Shown here one piece after another: positions 1-8,471 of a stretch of 64,000 nucleotides of DNA (the first letter of the stretch is position 1; each line of letters starts with the position of its first letter). The position numbers and the translations under genes are program-made. Under the pieces are notes generated by a model, which had not been told where the DNA came from, ran no database searches, and saw only the letters and a program-made list of their open reading frames with translations. The stretch comes from Chondromyces crocatus (GTDB lineage Bacteria; Myxococcota_A; Polyangia; Polyangiales; Polyangiaceae): assembly GCF_001189295.1 (NCBI RefSeq), contig NZ_CP012159.1:11055856-11119855 (forward strand). Reading direction: 5' to 3'.

Positions 1-481
1 AACACTCGAAGAACACCACGTCGGGCGCGACCGTGACCACGGGATCGCAAGGCACGAGGTGACGGAAGAGCCTCGGGTCGTTCAGCGCCAGCTCGCTCGC
101 CCATTTCCTCCGGGCGCGCCAGTAGATGCCGTGCATCTTGTGGAACTCGGCCTCGAGGCCCGGTGGGATCGGTTCGCTCGCGATTTTCGAGAGTTCCTCG
201 CGCCGGCTCGACTTGAAGAGGTCCTTCCGGAGCTGCGCCTCGTCGAGTTCTTGCTGCTGCTTCCAGGCGAGCCAGGCGCTGCGGTCCTTGGGCTGGGACT
301 TGAGGTCGCCGATGACCACGTCGTGGAGCGCGCTCATCGCCTCGCGGAAGCTCAGCGGGTGCTTCAGGGCGCTGTCGAAGAAGACCTTGGGGCGCGCGAG
401 GTTCGGCGCGAAGCTCAGCGCGGCTCCGCCAGCGATCTCCCGGAGCCCGCTGTGGCCGAGGTAGCGAAGTTCGACGTTCAC
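1..481 (-). CDS. Unrecognised protein, C-terminal end beyond window
   Basis: A minus-strand frame starts with GTG at 481 and stays open for 160 codons to the window edge, so the C-terminus is missing. It begins MNVELRYLGHSGLREIAGG and contains a charged, helical stretch (AWLAWKQQQELDEAQLRK). No signal peptide or membrane segment is visible. I do not recognise the family. The start is set by its 4-base GTGA overlap with the stop codon of the upstream HEAT-repeat gene, which points to translational coupling and a shared job. Codon use is the same GC-rich type as its neighbour. The gene is well supported; its function is unknown. Confidence 0.75.
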   Translation of the reverse strand, partial: MNVELRYLGHSGLREIAGGAALSFAPNLARPKVFFDSALKHPLSFREAMSALHDVVIGDLKSQPKDRSAWLAWKQQQELDEAQLRKDLFKSSRREELSKIASEPIPPGLEAEFHKMHGIYWRARRKWASELALNDPRLFRHLVPCDPVVTVAPDVVFFEC

Positions 482-2181
482 GAGCTCAGCTCCTCGCTGA
501 ACAGTCGCAGCTCGGGGAGCTGCCGATGGATGGCCGCCCGCAGCGCGGGTGCGCGGAACGCCGTCCGCGCCACCGCGGCGAGGGCGGCGCGGCGCTCGGA
601 AGGTCGCACGCTCCGCAGCGTCACGCCGAGCAAGGGAAGGAGTGACTCGGCCTCCTCGGGCCGCGCCACGATGCGGTCGGACAGGAGCTTCAGGGCGGCA
701 CGCTTCTCCCGTGCCCCTCGGTGCACGTTGAGCAACGTCGTCGCCCACACGTGGCGCAGGGTCTCCGGCGAGAAGGCGGCGCGGCGCACGGTCAGGTGCC
801 CGAGCAGGAAGGTGCGGACATCGTCGTAAGGGGTCTCGGCGAGCGCCGTCCACAGGCTGGTGTCGTCGCGGAAGCGAGGGTCCGCGCCGAGCAAGGCGAG
901 CCCCTGCTCACGGACATCGGCGTAGCCCGCGTCGATCAGGTCCCGGACGTGCGTCGAGCGCGCATGGGGGGACGACGTCAGCACCTCGAACAGCCAGCGC
1001 GCCGCCTCCTGGCGCACCCGGGGAGCACCAGCGCGGACGAGGCGCAAGACGGTCTCCAGCTCCGTCTCCGTCTTCACCTGCTTCTGCCGCGCCCAGCGAA
1101 GGCCCAGCTCCGCCACGGGTGCCGCCGGCGCGCACGCCAGCTCGACGCACTCGGTGAGGGTCAGACGCGCAGGCGACACGTAACGCTGCACCGCCTCGCT
1201 GATCGCAGCGAGGACGTCGATGTTCTCGAGCTGGAGCAGCGAGAGCCAGGCCTCGATGGACAAGGACTCGATGCCGGCCGCGCTGAGGAGGCACTCGGCC
1301 CCGAGGAGCTGCAGGTCTTCGTGAGGGCTCGCGAGGAGAGCGCGCACCTGGTCGATGGTGAGCCTCCGGAGCGCCGCGTCGTAGTCGCGCCGGAGGAGCT
1401 GAAGCGCGAAGCCTCGCACCGTGCGGCTCGGCGCCTTCGAGGCGAGGGCGAGCACGTCGTCGAACACGTCTTCCCACGCCTCCGGGATCATCGGCGCGGG
1501 CGCGAGCTGATCGATGGTGGCCTTCGGCTCGAGCTCCACCCCTCTGGGCCGTCGCGCGAGGAGCGTGGAGCCGTGGTACAGGACATGGATCAGTCCCCAG
1601 GCGTCGAGGAGCTGCTCCGCGGTCGAGAGATGCGGGTCCTCGTACAGGGACAGCGCCGCCCGGATGGCGCGGCCGTAGCGCTCCGGGTCCGTGCGGCCGA
1701 TCAGGCGAAAGTAACGGGTCGCCCGCCGCCGCAGGTAGCCCCGCGTCACGATCGAGAAATGCGGCGCCTTCTTCTCGCTCGGCCACAGTCGCCCCGGCGG
1801 CTTGATCTGAGGCGTCGCTCCCGTGGACGATGCCTTGCCCCCCCTCCTGCTGCGACGACGCAGCAGCAGCGGCGGGGGACGCGCGATGAGCCGATCGAAG
1901 GCCACGAGGAAATGGCCCATCACCTCGTCGTCGCCCTGCTTCTCGGCGAGCTTGAAGAGCTGCTTCACCACGGGCCGGTGGTGCGGGCGATCGCACCCGT
2001 CGTCGATGTACCGGAGGAGCGCGCGGCGCGCGAAGGGGCGCTCGTTCGCGTACCACAGGGGCACCAGCGCCTTCAGTTGCTGCACCGCCGTGGAGGTGAG
2101 CACCTCGTCGAGGAATCGCTCGTCACCCGCCTGGTACAGGTCATCGAGCAAGAGCGACGAAGAGACCCGCGGTGCGCCCAT
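478..2181 (-). CDS. HEAT-like repeat protein
   Basis: 567 aa, no signal peptide, probably cytoplasmic. The protein is almost entirely helical. The C-terminal half (about residues 230-560) is a run of roughly 35-40-residue helical pairs with Leu/Ala spacing typical of HEAT/armadillo solenoids, for example LLASPHEDLQLLGAECLLSA and VRLVRAGAPRVRQEAARWLF-like units. A basic patch rich in Arg/Lys lies near residues 105-125. Such solenoids usually act as protein-binding scaffolds; no catalytic motif is seen. It is followed by the truncated gene at 1-481 with a GTGA overlap, so the two are likely co-translated. No clear Shine-Dalgarno precedes the ATG at 2181, so the true start could be slightly downstream. 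Confidence 0.75.
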   Translation of the reverse strand: MGAPRVSSSLLLDDLYQAGDERFLDEVLTSTAVQQLKALVPLWYANERPFARRALLRYIDDGCDRPHHRPVVKQLFKLAEKQGDDEVMGHFLVAFDRLIARPPPLLLRRRSRRGGKASSTGATPQIKPPGRLWPSEKKAPHFSIVTRGYLRRRATRYFRLIGRTDPERYGRAIRAALSLYEDPHLSTAEQLLDAWGLIHVLYHGSTLLARRPRGVELEPKATIDQLAPAPMIPEAWEDVFDDVLALASKAPSRTVRGFALQLLRRDYDAALRRLTIDQVRALLASPHEDLQLLGAECLLSAAGIESLSIEAWLSLLQLENIDVLAAISEAVQRYVSPARLTLTECVELACAPAAPVAELGLRWARQKQVKTETELETVLRLVRAGAPRVRQEAARWLFEVLTSSPHARSTHVRDLIDAGYADVREQGLALLGADPRFRDDTSLWTALAETPYDDVRTFLLGHLTVRRAAFSPETLRHVWATTLLNVHRGAREKRAALKLLSDRIVARPEEAESLLPLLGVTLRSVRPSERRAALAAVARTAFRAPALRAAIHRQLPELRLFSEELSS

Positions 2182-2389
2182 GGGAGCGCAGATGCTACGG
2201 AGCCATCGCCAGGCGGGTCAAGGGAAGTGGCCTGCCCGCGGCGGGCTCACCTGCGCAGGGGGGTGCCAGCAGCGCAACGATGACGAGGAGGCGGTGCTGA
2301 CGACTCCACGACGCGCGCCACCCCGCGGGAGAAGAGACGAGGGGAGCCTGTCTCGGTGGGAGAGGAGGGAGGGCTGGGAGAGAGAGAGT

Positions 2390-2425
2390 CCCGAGGGAGG
2401 CCCCGGGCGGGGCCGTTCCCTCGGG
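2390..2425 (-). terminator. Strong hairpin terminator after the surface-repeat gene
   Basis: Arms CCCGAGGGA (2390-2398) and TCCCTCGGG (2417-2425) pair perfectly. Inside them GGCCCC (2399-2404) pairs with GGGGCC (2409-2414) around a GGGC loop, with a 2-nt bulge. This gives about 15 bp of very GC-rich stem some 25 nt beyond the stop codon of the gene at 2449-6192. There is no U-tract, which is common in myxobacteria. Confidence 0.7.
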
Positions 2426-2448
2426 CTGAGGGACCGCAGGTCACACCC

Positions 2449-5400
2449 TCACGGGCGAGACCCCTTCCGACGCAGCCGCAGCGCGAGGCCGAGGAGCCCC
2501 ACCAGCGTCAGCGCCGTCGCGCCACCCTGGCCATCGGCCTGGCCAGGCCGCGCCGAGCAGAGCAGGCCGTTCCCTTCCGCGTACAGGTCGTCCGAGCCGG
2601 GCTCGGCAGGGCCGCCCGGATCGGGGCTGCAGGTGCCCGCGGTGTCGTCGGTCGAGGAGCACACCTGACCCGAGGGGCAGGAGTTCCCGTTCGTGCCGCG
2701 GCAACCGTTGACGCAGGTCCCCGTGTCCTCGTCACAGATCGACCCGCTGTTCGGCCCACCGCACGCGCTGTCTTCGGTGCAGGGGGTGGGCGGGACGTTG
2801 TTGTCGTCCGAGGGATCGTTCGGATCCCGCTCGCCCGGGTCCACCTGGCCGTTCTTGTTCGTGTCTTCCTCACCGTCGATCACGCCACCGTCGTCGGTGT
2901 CCGCGTCGAGCGGGTTGGTCGTCGTCGCCCCACCATCTGCATCGGGGATGCAGGTGTTCTTGGTGGTGTCCGTCGCCGGGTTCGAGCAGTCGAGACCCAT
3001 CTCCGTGCCGTCGAACAGCCCGTCGTCGTCGCTGTCCGGATCGAGCGCGTTGATCAGCCCGTCGCCGTCGTGGTCGTCGCTGAAGTTCGGCTCGTCACCA
3101 TCGAGCACACCGTCGTCGTCGCTGTCGGCGTCGTTCGGGTCGGTGCCGATGAAGATCTCCAGCTGATCGCTCAGCCCATCGCCATCCGAGTCCACGACCT
3201 CATTGTCGTCGGACGGGTCGTTCGGATCGGTCTCGCCCTCGTCGATGCGGCCGTTGAGGTTCGTGTCCTCGTTGCCGTCGCTCACGCCACCGTCGTCGGT
3301 GTCGGGGTCGAGCGGGTCGGTCGTGGTCGCGCCCTGGTCCGCGTCGGGGCGGCAGTGACCGCGGCTCACGTCCGTGCCCGGACCCGAGCAGTCGAAGCCC
3401 ATCTCGGTGCCGTCGAACAGCCCGTCGTTGTCGCTGTCCGGATCGAGCGCGTTGATCAGCCCGTCGCCGTCGGCGTCACCACCAGGATTGATCTCCTGGC
3501 CGTCGGGCACGCCGTCGTCGTCGCTGTCGGCGTCGAACGGATCGGTCCCGAGCTGGAGCTCCACGTCGTCGGGCAGCCCGTCGCCGTCCGAGTCCATGAT
3601 GACCACGTCGTCGGCGGGGTTGTTCGGATCGGTCTCACCCGCGTCGATGCGGCCGTTCTTGTTCGCGTCCTCGACGCCATCGCGCACACCGCCGTGATCC
3701 GTGTCGGGATCGAGCGGGTTGGTCGTGGTCGCGCCCTGGTCCGCGTCGGGCACGCAGGTCCCTGCGCTGACGTCGGTGGCCGGGTTCGAACAGTCGAAGC
3801 CCATCTCCGTGCCGTCGAAGATCCCGTCGTTGTCGCTGTCGGGATCGAGCGCATTGATGATGCCGTCACCGTCGGCATCCCCACCTGGGTCGATCTCCTG
3901 GCCGTCGGGCACGCCGTCGTCGTCGCTGTCGGCGTCGTTCGGATCGGTCCCGATGGTGATCTCGATGATGTCGCTCAGGCCGTCGCCGTCGGTGTCCTGG
4001 TTGAGCACGTCGTCGGCGCCGTTACCGGCCGTCGGATCGGTCTCCCCGGCGTCGACCACGCCGTTTCGGTTCCGGTCCTCGTCGCCATCGCTGACGCTAC
4101 CGCCGTCCGTGTCCGGGTTGAGCGGATCGGTCGTCGTCGCGCCCATGTCACCGTCGGGGATGCAGTGCCCCGCGCTGATGTCGGTGTCCGGGTGCGAGCA
4201 GTCGAAGCCCATCTCGGTGCCGTCGAACAGCCCGTCGTTGTCGCTGTCCGGATCGAGCGGTCCGATGAGGCCATCGCCATCGATGTCCTCGTCGAAGCTG
4301 GCCTCCATGCCGTCGGGCACACCATCGTCGTCGGTGTCGGCGTCGTTCGGATCGGTCCCGATCTGGAGCTCCAGGTCATCGGGCAACCCGTCGCCGTCGG
4401 TGTCGACGCAGAACTCCTCTGCCACGCCGTCACAGTTGTTGTCGATCCCGTCACCACAGACCTCCGGGCCCGTGGGCACGCAGGAACAGGTGTTCGTCTC
4501 GGAATCGCAGGTCGGCTCGAGCGGCGAGCACTGCATGTCGGTGATGCACTCGACGCAGATCTTGGGCGAGCCGGTCGTGTCGCAGTACGGGGTCGGCGCC
4601 GAGCAGCCGGCGTTGCTCTCGCACTGGTCGACGACGACCTCGGTGGGCGGCGAGCCGCCAGCCGGGCCGTTGCCGTCGGTGGGCGTGTCCGTGGCGGGCG
4701 CGCCTTGCTCACCCGCCGCGTTGATGATCGCCTGGTTGGCGATGGTCCCCGACGCGTTGGCGTTCACCGTGACCCGGAAGGTCACCGTGGCCGTGGCGTT
4801 GACGATCATCGTGCCACCCTGGGTGGCGTTCGCGCCCGTACCGAGACGCACGGTGAGGGTCCGCGTCCCGGCGTTGTACTCCGCCTGGTCGTCCCCGGCG
4901 GCGTCGGTCTTGGGCCCCGAGTTCGCACCCGAAGTGATCGAGAGCGAACCCGGTACGTAGGTCACACCGGCCGGAAGCGGATCGGTGAGCACGGTGTGCG
5001 TCGACGTGTCGTTGCCGGTGTTGATGACGTTGATCGTGTACTGGATCACGTCGCCCGGAAGCAGCGACCCACCGTTGACGTCCACCGCCGTCTTCACCGA
5101 GGTGGAGAAGTCCGGCTTGAAGGTGGAGATCGAGGTGACGAAGCCACCGAGGAAGTACACGTCGCCCGTGCTGGTCGCCTGGATGGGCGCCGACGACAGA
5201 CCAGGGGACACCTGGGCCGTGATGTCGAGCACGTCGATGTCGAGGCCCGACAAGCTCCTCGGTCCGCCGGTGAGCTGGGGCAGATCACCGACCACCGACA
5301 CCAGGTTGCCGAGGTGCGTGCGCGAGTTGTTGAAGAAGTTGTTCGCGGGGTTCTGACCGTTCGTCATCGCGACGGAGTTGAAGAAGAACTGGTCGCCCTG

Positions 5401-6192
5401 GATGCTGTCGTCGCCTTCGTACGCGACCACGCCGAGCTTCGCGTCGTAGCCTGCCGGAGGCACGAAGAAGCCCGAAAGCGTCGCCGACTGAGGAGCGCCG
5501 CTGCCCACCCGGTCGAGCCCGTCGAAGAGTGCGAGGTTGCGGGGCGGCTCCGAGTCGCGCTCGTAGAACACCACCATCCACCAGCCCGAGTAGTTCGTGT
5601 CGCTCGTGGCGTTGATGAAGTTGTTCGACGTCACCCCGCTCACGCGGTACGCGCCCGAGCCGTGCTCCTGGACGAGCTGCGTGACGTCGGCGACCGACTG
5701 ATAGAAGAAGTCGGCGCCCTGGATGACCTGCGACGAGTGGATCGCCGTCAGGTCGACGTTGAACCCGCTCCCACCGGGCCGTGACAGCGTCGCCGTGGTG
5801 TCCGGATCGGGCCCCGGCGCCTTCGCACCCCAGTAGAGGTAAGCGTGGGACACCGTCGCGTTCGGCGGGATCGTCAGCATCGCGGTGCTGCGAGCGTTCG
5901 CCATGGCGATGGTGTTGTTCGCGACGGCGTTTCCGGGGTTCGGATCATCGACGCGCCAGAACACGTCGGGCGCCGAGTCGGAGACGCCCGTGCTCCCGCA
6001 GTTGCCGACGGTGCCGACGACGGGTGCCGGGATGCCTGCGGCACAGTCCTGCCCGAGCGTGTTCCCGATGAGGAGGAAGTCTCCTCGCTGGTCCACCTGG
6101 ACGCGCAGGGACGGCGCCGCGTTGGCGACCCCTCCTGCAGCGCTCAGGAGAGCGAGCCCTAGTAGCCCGCTGGTTCCAAGATTGCGTTTCAC
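2449..6192 (-). CDS. Thrombospondin type 3 repeat surface protein with MYXO-CTERM-like tail
   Basis: 1247 aa. The order is: signal peptide (about 1-25, ending ANAAP); an N-terminal beta-rich region; a DUF11-type adhesin domain (about 370-480) with LPAGVTYVPGSLSI; a Cys-rich linker containing DGIDNNCDG; then four copies of a roughly 125-residue block (about 595-1120) full of DxDxDG calcium loops, each with one conserved Cys pair; a second Cys-rich segment; and a tail LLCSARPG followed by a hydrophobic helix and LRLRRKGSRP. A Cys, then a helix, then Arg-rich end matches the MYXO-CTERM sorting signal, so the protein is probably anchored at the outer cell surface. GTG start at 6192 is set by a strong GAGGAGGTGA site. 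It lies 20 bp after the OmpA-like gene and is likely co-transcribed. Substrate or partner is unknown. Confidence 0.88.
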   Translation of the reverse strand: MKRNLGTSGLLGLALLSAAGGVANAAPSLRVQVDQRGDFLLIGNTLGQDCAAGIPAPVVGTVGNCGSTGVSDSAPDVFWRVDDPNPGNAVANNTIAMANARSTAMLTIPPNATVSHAYLYWGAKAPGPDPDTTATLSRPGGSGFNVDLTAIHSSQVIQGADFFYQSVADVTQLVQEHGSGAYRVSGVTSNNFINATSDTNYSGWWMVVFYERDSEPPRNLALFDGLDRVGSGAPQSATLSGFFVPPAGYDAKLGVVAYEGDDSIQGDQFFFNSVAMTNGQNPANNFFNNSRTHLGNLVSVVGDLPQLTGGPRSLSGLDIDVLDITAQVSPGLSSAPIQATSTGDVYFLGGFVTSISTFKPDFSTSVKTAVDVNGGSLLPGDVIQYTINVINTGNDTSTHTVLTDPLPAGVTYVPGSLSITSGANSGPKTDAAGDDQAEYNAGTRTLTVRLGTGANATQGGTMIVNATATVTFRVTVNANASGTIANQAIINAAGEQGAPATDTPTDGNGPAGGSPPTEVVVDQCESNAGCSAPTPYCDTTGSPKICVECITDMQCSPLEPTCDSETNTCSCVPTGPEVCGDGIDNNCDGVAEEFCVDTDGDGLPDDLELQIGTDPNDADTDDDGVPDGMEASFDEDIDGDGLIGPLDPDSDNDGLFDGTEMGFDCSHPDTDISAGHCIPDGDMGATTTDPLNPDTDGGSVSDGDEDRNRNGVVDAGETDPTAGNGADDVLNQDTDGDGLSDIIEITIGTDPNDADSDDDGVPDGQEIDPGGDADGDGIINALDPDSDNDGIFDGTEMGFDCSNPATDVSAGTCVPDADQGATTTNPLDPDTDHGGVRDGVEDANKNGRIDAGETDPNNPADDVVIMDSDGDGLPDDVELQLGTDPFDADSDDDGVPDGQEINPGGDADGDGLINALDPDSDNDGLFDGTEMGFDCSGPGTDVSRGHCRPDADQGATTTDPLDPDTDDGGVSDGNEDTNLNGRIDEGETDPNDPSDDNEVVDSDGDGLSDQLEIFIGTDPNDADSDDDGVLDGDEPNFSDDHDGDGLINALDPDSDDDGLFDGTEMGLDCSNPATDTTKNTCIPDADGGATTTNPLDADTDDGGVIDGEEDTNKNGQVDPGERDPNDPSDDNNVPPTPCTEDSACGGPNSGSICDEDTGTCVNGCRGTNGNSCPSGQVCSSTDDTAGTCSPDPGGPAEPGSDDLYAEGNGLLCSARPGQADGQGGATALTLVGLLGLALRLRRKGSRP

Positions 6193-6212
6193 CTATTCAC
6201 CTCCTCTAAGGA

Positions 6213-8159
6213 TCACTTCTGCGGGAGCAGGGGTTGGGGTTGGCCAGGGGGCGCCTGCGGGGCCGGCGCCTGGGCGGGAGCGGCTCCAGCCGGCTGGGTC
6301 TGAGGCGCCTGCACGTCGCCCTTCGCCTTCTTCTCGACGATCTTGAACTGCACGCGGCGGTTCTGCTGGCGGCCATCCTCGGTCGCGTTGTCGCCGATCG
6401 GCTCGTCGGGGCCGTAGCCCTTCGCCCTCAGGCGCGTTTCCTCGACACCGCGCTTCACGAGCGCCTTCTTCACCGAGTCGGAGCGGTCCTGGCTGAGCTT
6501 CACGTTGTAGGCGCGGTTTCCGCGGCTGTCCGTGTGCCCTTGGACCTCGATCACGGTGATCTCCGGATGCTCCTTCAGCACGCCGGCCACCTCGTCGAGC
6601 AGCTCGTCGCTGACCTTCTTGATCGTCGCCCGCGCGGTGTCGAACTGCACCTGCTGCAGGATCACGATCTCCTTCTCGGTCACGCGCACCGCCACCGGGC
6701 AGCCGTTCTTCGACGGATCCGGGTTCGGCTTGCCCTTCTCCTCGGGGCAGGCGTCCTTGTCGTCGCGGATGCCGTCGCCGTCGGTGTCGCCGGGGCAGCC
6801 GTTCGTTGCCGGATCGCTGGTCTTCAGGCCAGGGATGTCGACGCAGGCGTCGTCCGCGTCGGGCACGCCGTCGCCGTCCCTGTCGGGCGGCGGGCAGCCG
6901 TGCAGCTTCGGATCGTTGCTCGGCACGCCTGGCGTGTCGATGCAGGCATCGACGTCATCGAGGATGCCGTCGCCGTCCTTGTCCCCTGGCGGCGGGCAGC
7001 CGTGCTTCTTCGGATCGACGTTGTCCACGCCCGGCTCGTCGGGGCATGCGTCCTGCGCGTCGAGGATGCCATCCTTGTCGCGATCGGGCGGTGCCGGCGG
7101 GCAGCCGTTCTTCTTCGGATCCGGGTCGGCCACGCCGTAGGTGTCGGGACAGGCATCGTCCACGTCCTTGATCCCATCCTTGTCCCGGTCGTCGGTCGGG
7201 CGCTTGATCTCGGGCGCGAACGCCACCGACGCCACCGCGCGGAAATCAGGCGTACCCACGCCCGACGTGAGGCCGGGACCGGCGCCGATGCCGGCCTCGA
7301 TCATCCCGGCGAAGCGGTAGCGCGCGCCGAGCAAGAGCTCGAGGTTCGTGTTCCGCTTCGTCGGACCCTCGCCTTGCAGCACGGTCGAGATCGTCGCCTC
7401 CGGCCCGATCTGGAACCGCTTCTCGTCGTCGAGCAGGAAGCCGATGCCGGCGCCGCCGTTCAGCGAGATGCCCTGCTGCACGCCCGCGTAGATCTGGCCC
7501 GGCCTGAAGTCCGCGCCGACCTGCGCCGACCACACCACCGAGCTGAAACGCCCGCCGGCGATGATCATCGGCATCCCGCGCACCGACCCCTCACCGACGA
7601 ACGAGCCGGCGTCGCCGTTGCCCGTCGGCACCCACATGTAGCCGCCGATGGCGAGCTGGAATGGATCGAAGTGCTCTCCGAGGAGCCGGAGCCGCAGACC
7701 GAGCCGCAGGTCACCGATCTCGGCGCCCCCGGGCGAGTTGAACGCGAGGCCATCGGCAGCGGGGCTGTTGCCCCCCTGGTAGAGCGCGAACGGCACGTCC
7801 ACGTTCAGGTTCAGCCGCTCCCAGATCACGAAGGACGCATTCAGGTGCAGGAAGAGCTGGTGGCTCACGATCCCGCCGAGGTTCTCCCCCGTGCTCTCAC
7901 GTCGGAGGACCAGCGGGTTGTGCGCGTAGTCCCCCAGGATCATCAGGTTCACCCCGGGCCCACCGTCCAGGTTCGGTGAGCTCGCGTCGGGCGAGGCCAC
8001 GCCGAACATCCGGTCACCGGCAGGCGCAGGATTGAAACGATTGAGCGCGACGCCGTTCCCGGCCGCCGGCGCGTCCTGAGCCGCTGCTGTCCCGCTCACC
8101 GCTGCGAGCGCGACGAGAGCAGCACCTCCACGCAGCCATCGTGCGGTCATGGATCTCAT
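6213..8159 (-). CDS. OmpA-family outer-membrane protein with calcium repeats
   Basis: 648 aa. Signal peptide ends near GTAAAQDAP. Residues about 30-310 look like an outer-membrane beta-barrel. Residues about 320-480 carry five or six thrombospondin-type-3 loops of the form DKDGIxDxxDACPD. Residues about 500-625 form an OmpA C-terminal domain (QVQFDTARATI, VQGHTDSRGNRAYN, LSQDRSDSVKKAL), which binds peptidoglycan. A Pro/Ala/Gln-rich tail follows. The ATG at 8159 is chosen because AGAGGTGA lies 8 nt upstream and the signal peptide then fits; an in-frame start at 8222 would add 21 residues without function. First gene of a two-gene unit with the surface-repeat protein, suggesting an envelope anchor and its surface partner. 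Confidence 0.9.
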   Translation of the reverse strand: MRSMTARWLRGGAALVALAAVSGTAAAQDAPAAGNGVALNRFNPAPAGDRMFGVASPDASSPNLDGGPGVNLMILGDYAHNPLVLRRESTGENLGGIVSHQLFLHLNASFVIWERLNLNVDVPFALYQGGNSPAADGLAFNSPGGAEIGDLRLGLRLRLLGEHFDPFQLAIGGYMWVPTGNGDAGSFVGEGSVRGMPMIIAGGRFSSVVWSAQVGADFRPGQIYAGVQQGISLNGGAGIGFLLDDEKRFQIGPEATISTVLQGEGPTKRNTNLELLLGARYRFAGMIEAGIGAGPGLTSGVGTPDFRAVASVAFAPEIKRPTDDRDKDGIKDVDDACPDTYGVADPDPKKNGCPPAPPDRDKDGILDAQDACPDEPGVDNVDPKKHGCPPPGDKDGDGILDDVDACIDTPGVPSNDPKLHGCPPPDRDGDGVPDADDACVDIPGLKTSDPATNGCPGDTDGDGIRDDKDACPEEKGKPNPDPSKNGCPVAVRVTEKEIVILQQVQFDTARATIKKVSDELLDEVAGVLKEHPEITVIEVQGHTDSRGNRAYNVKLSQDRSDSVKKALVKRGVEETRLRAKGYGPDEPIGDNATEDGRQQNRRVQFKIVEKKAKGDVQAPQTQPAGAAPAQAPAPQAPPGQPQPLLPQK

Positions 8160-8471
8160 AAGCAGAATCACCTCTGTGCTTTGATGATGAGTGCCCCGAT
8201 CGACGGGACAGGATTGCCCCACACTACACAGCCCGTGCCAGCGGGGCAGACGGATGGTTCCTTACGGCATACAGCCGATTTCTGACGCCACCCTCGCACA
8301 GGCCGTAAGCCACGGTCCAAAAACGAGCCGCCGCGCTGCGGCCTCGGAAGCTCACCGCGGAGCGATCCTGAGGCCTCCAGCCATCACCTCGGCGTCATCA
8401 CCCGAGGCCACCACGGGACCCCAGCGCACCACGCCCTCGGGCCAGCATCTGCCCGCTGCGTCAGGCCGGGA
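8160..8471. other. Intergenic region upstream of the OmpA-like gene
   Basis: 312 bp without a convincing gene. It must hold the promoter of the OmpA-like gene, reading leftward, and the end of the cytochrome transcript. An 8-bp inverted repeat CTTACGGC/GCCGTAAG lies at 8261-8268 and 8302-8309, separated by 33 nt; its role is unknown. A sigma-54-like TGGCACG occurs near 8240 on the minus strand but lacks the matching -12 GC. Confidence 0.5.

Noticed and set aside
2356-5784. Long plus-strand open frame antisense to the surface-repeat gene
   Set aside because: It mirrors the DxDxDG repeats of the real gene and reads as Val/Arg-rich low-complexity; a GC-bias artefact.
8225-8250. Sigma-54 promoter for the OmpA-like gene
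   Set aside because: TGGCACG is present but the -12 element reads GTGT instead of TTGC.
8394-8450. Terminator with arms CCCGAGG/CCTCGGG
   Set aside because: The loop is over 25 nt and inner bases do not pair.
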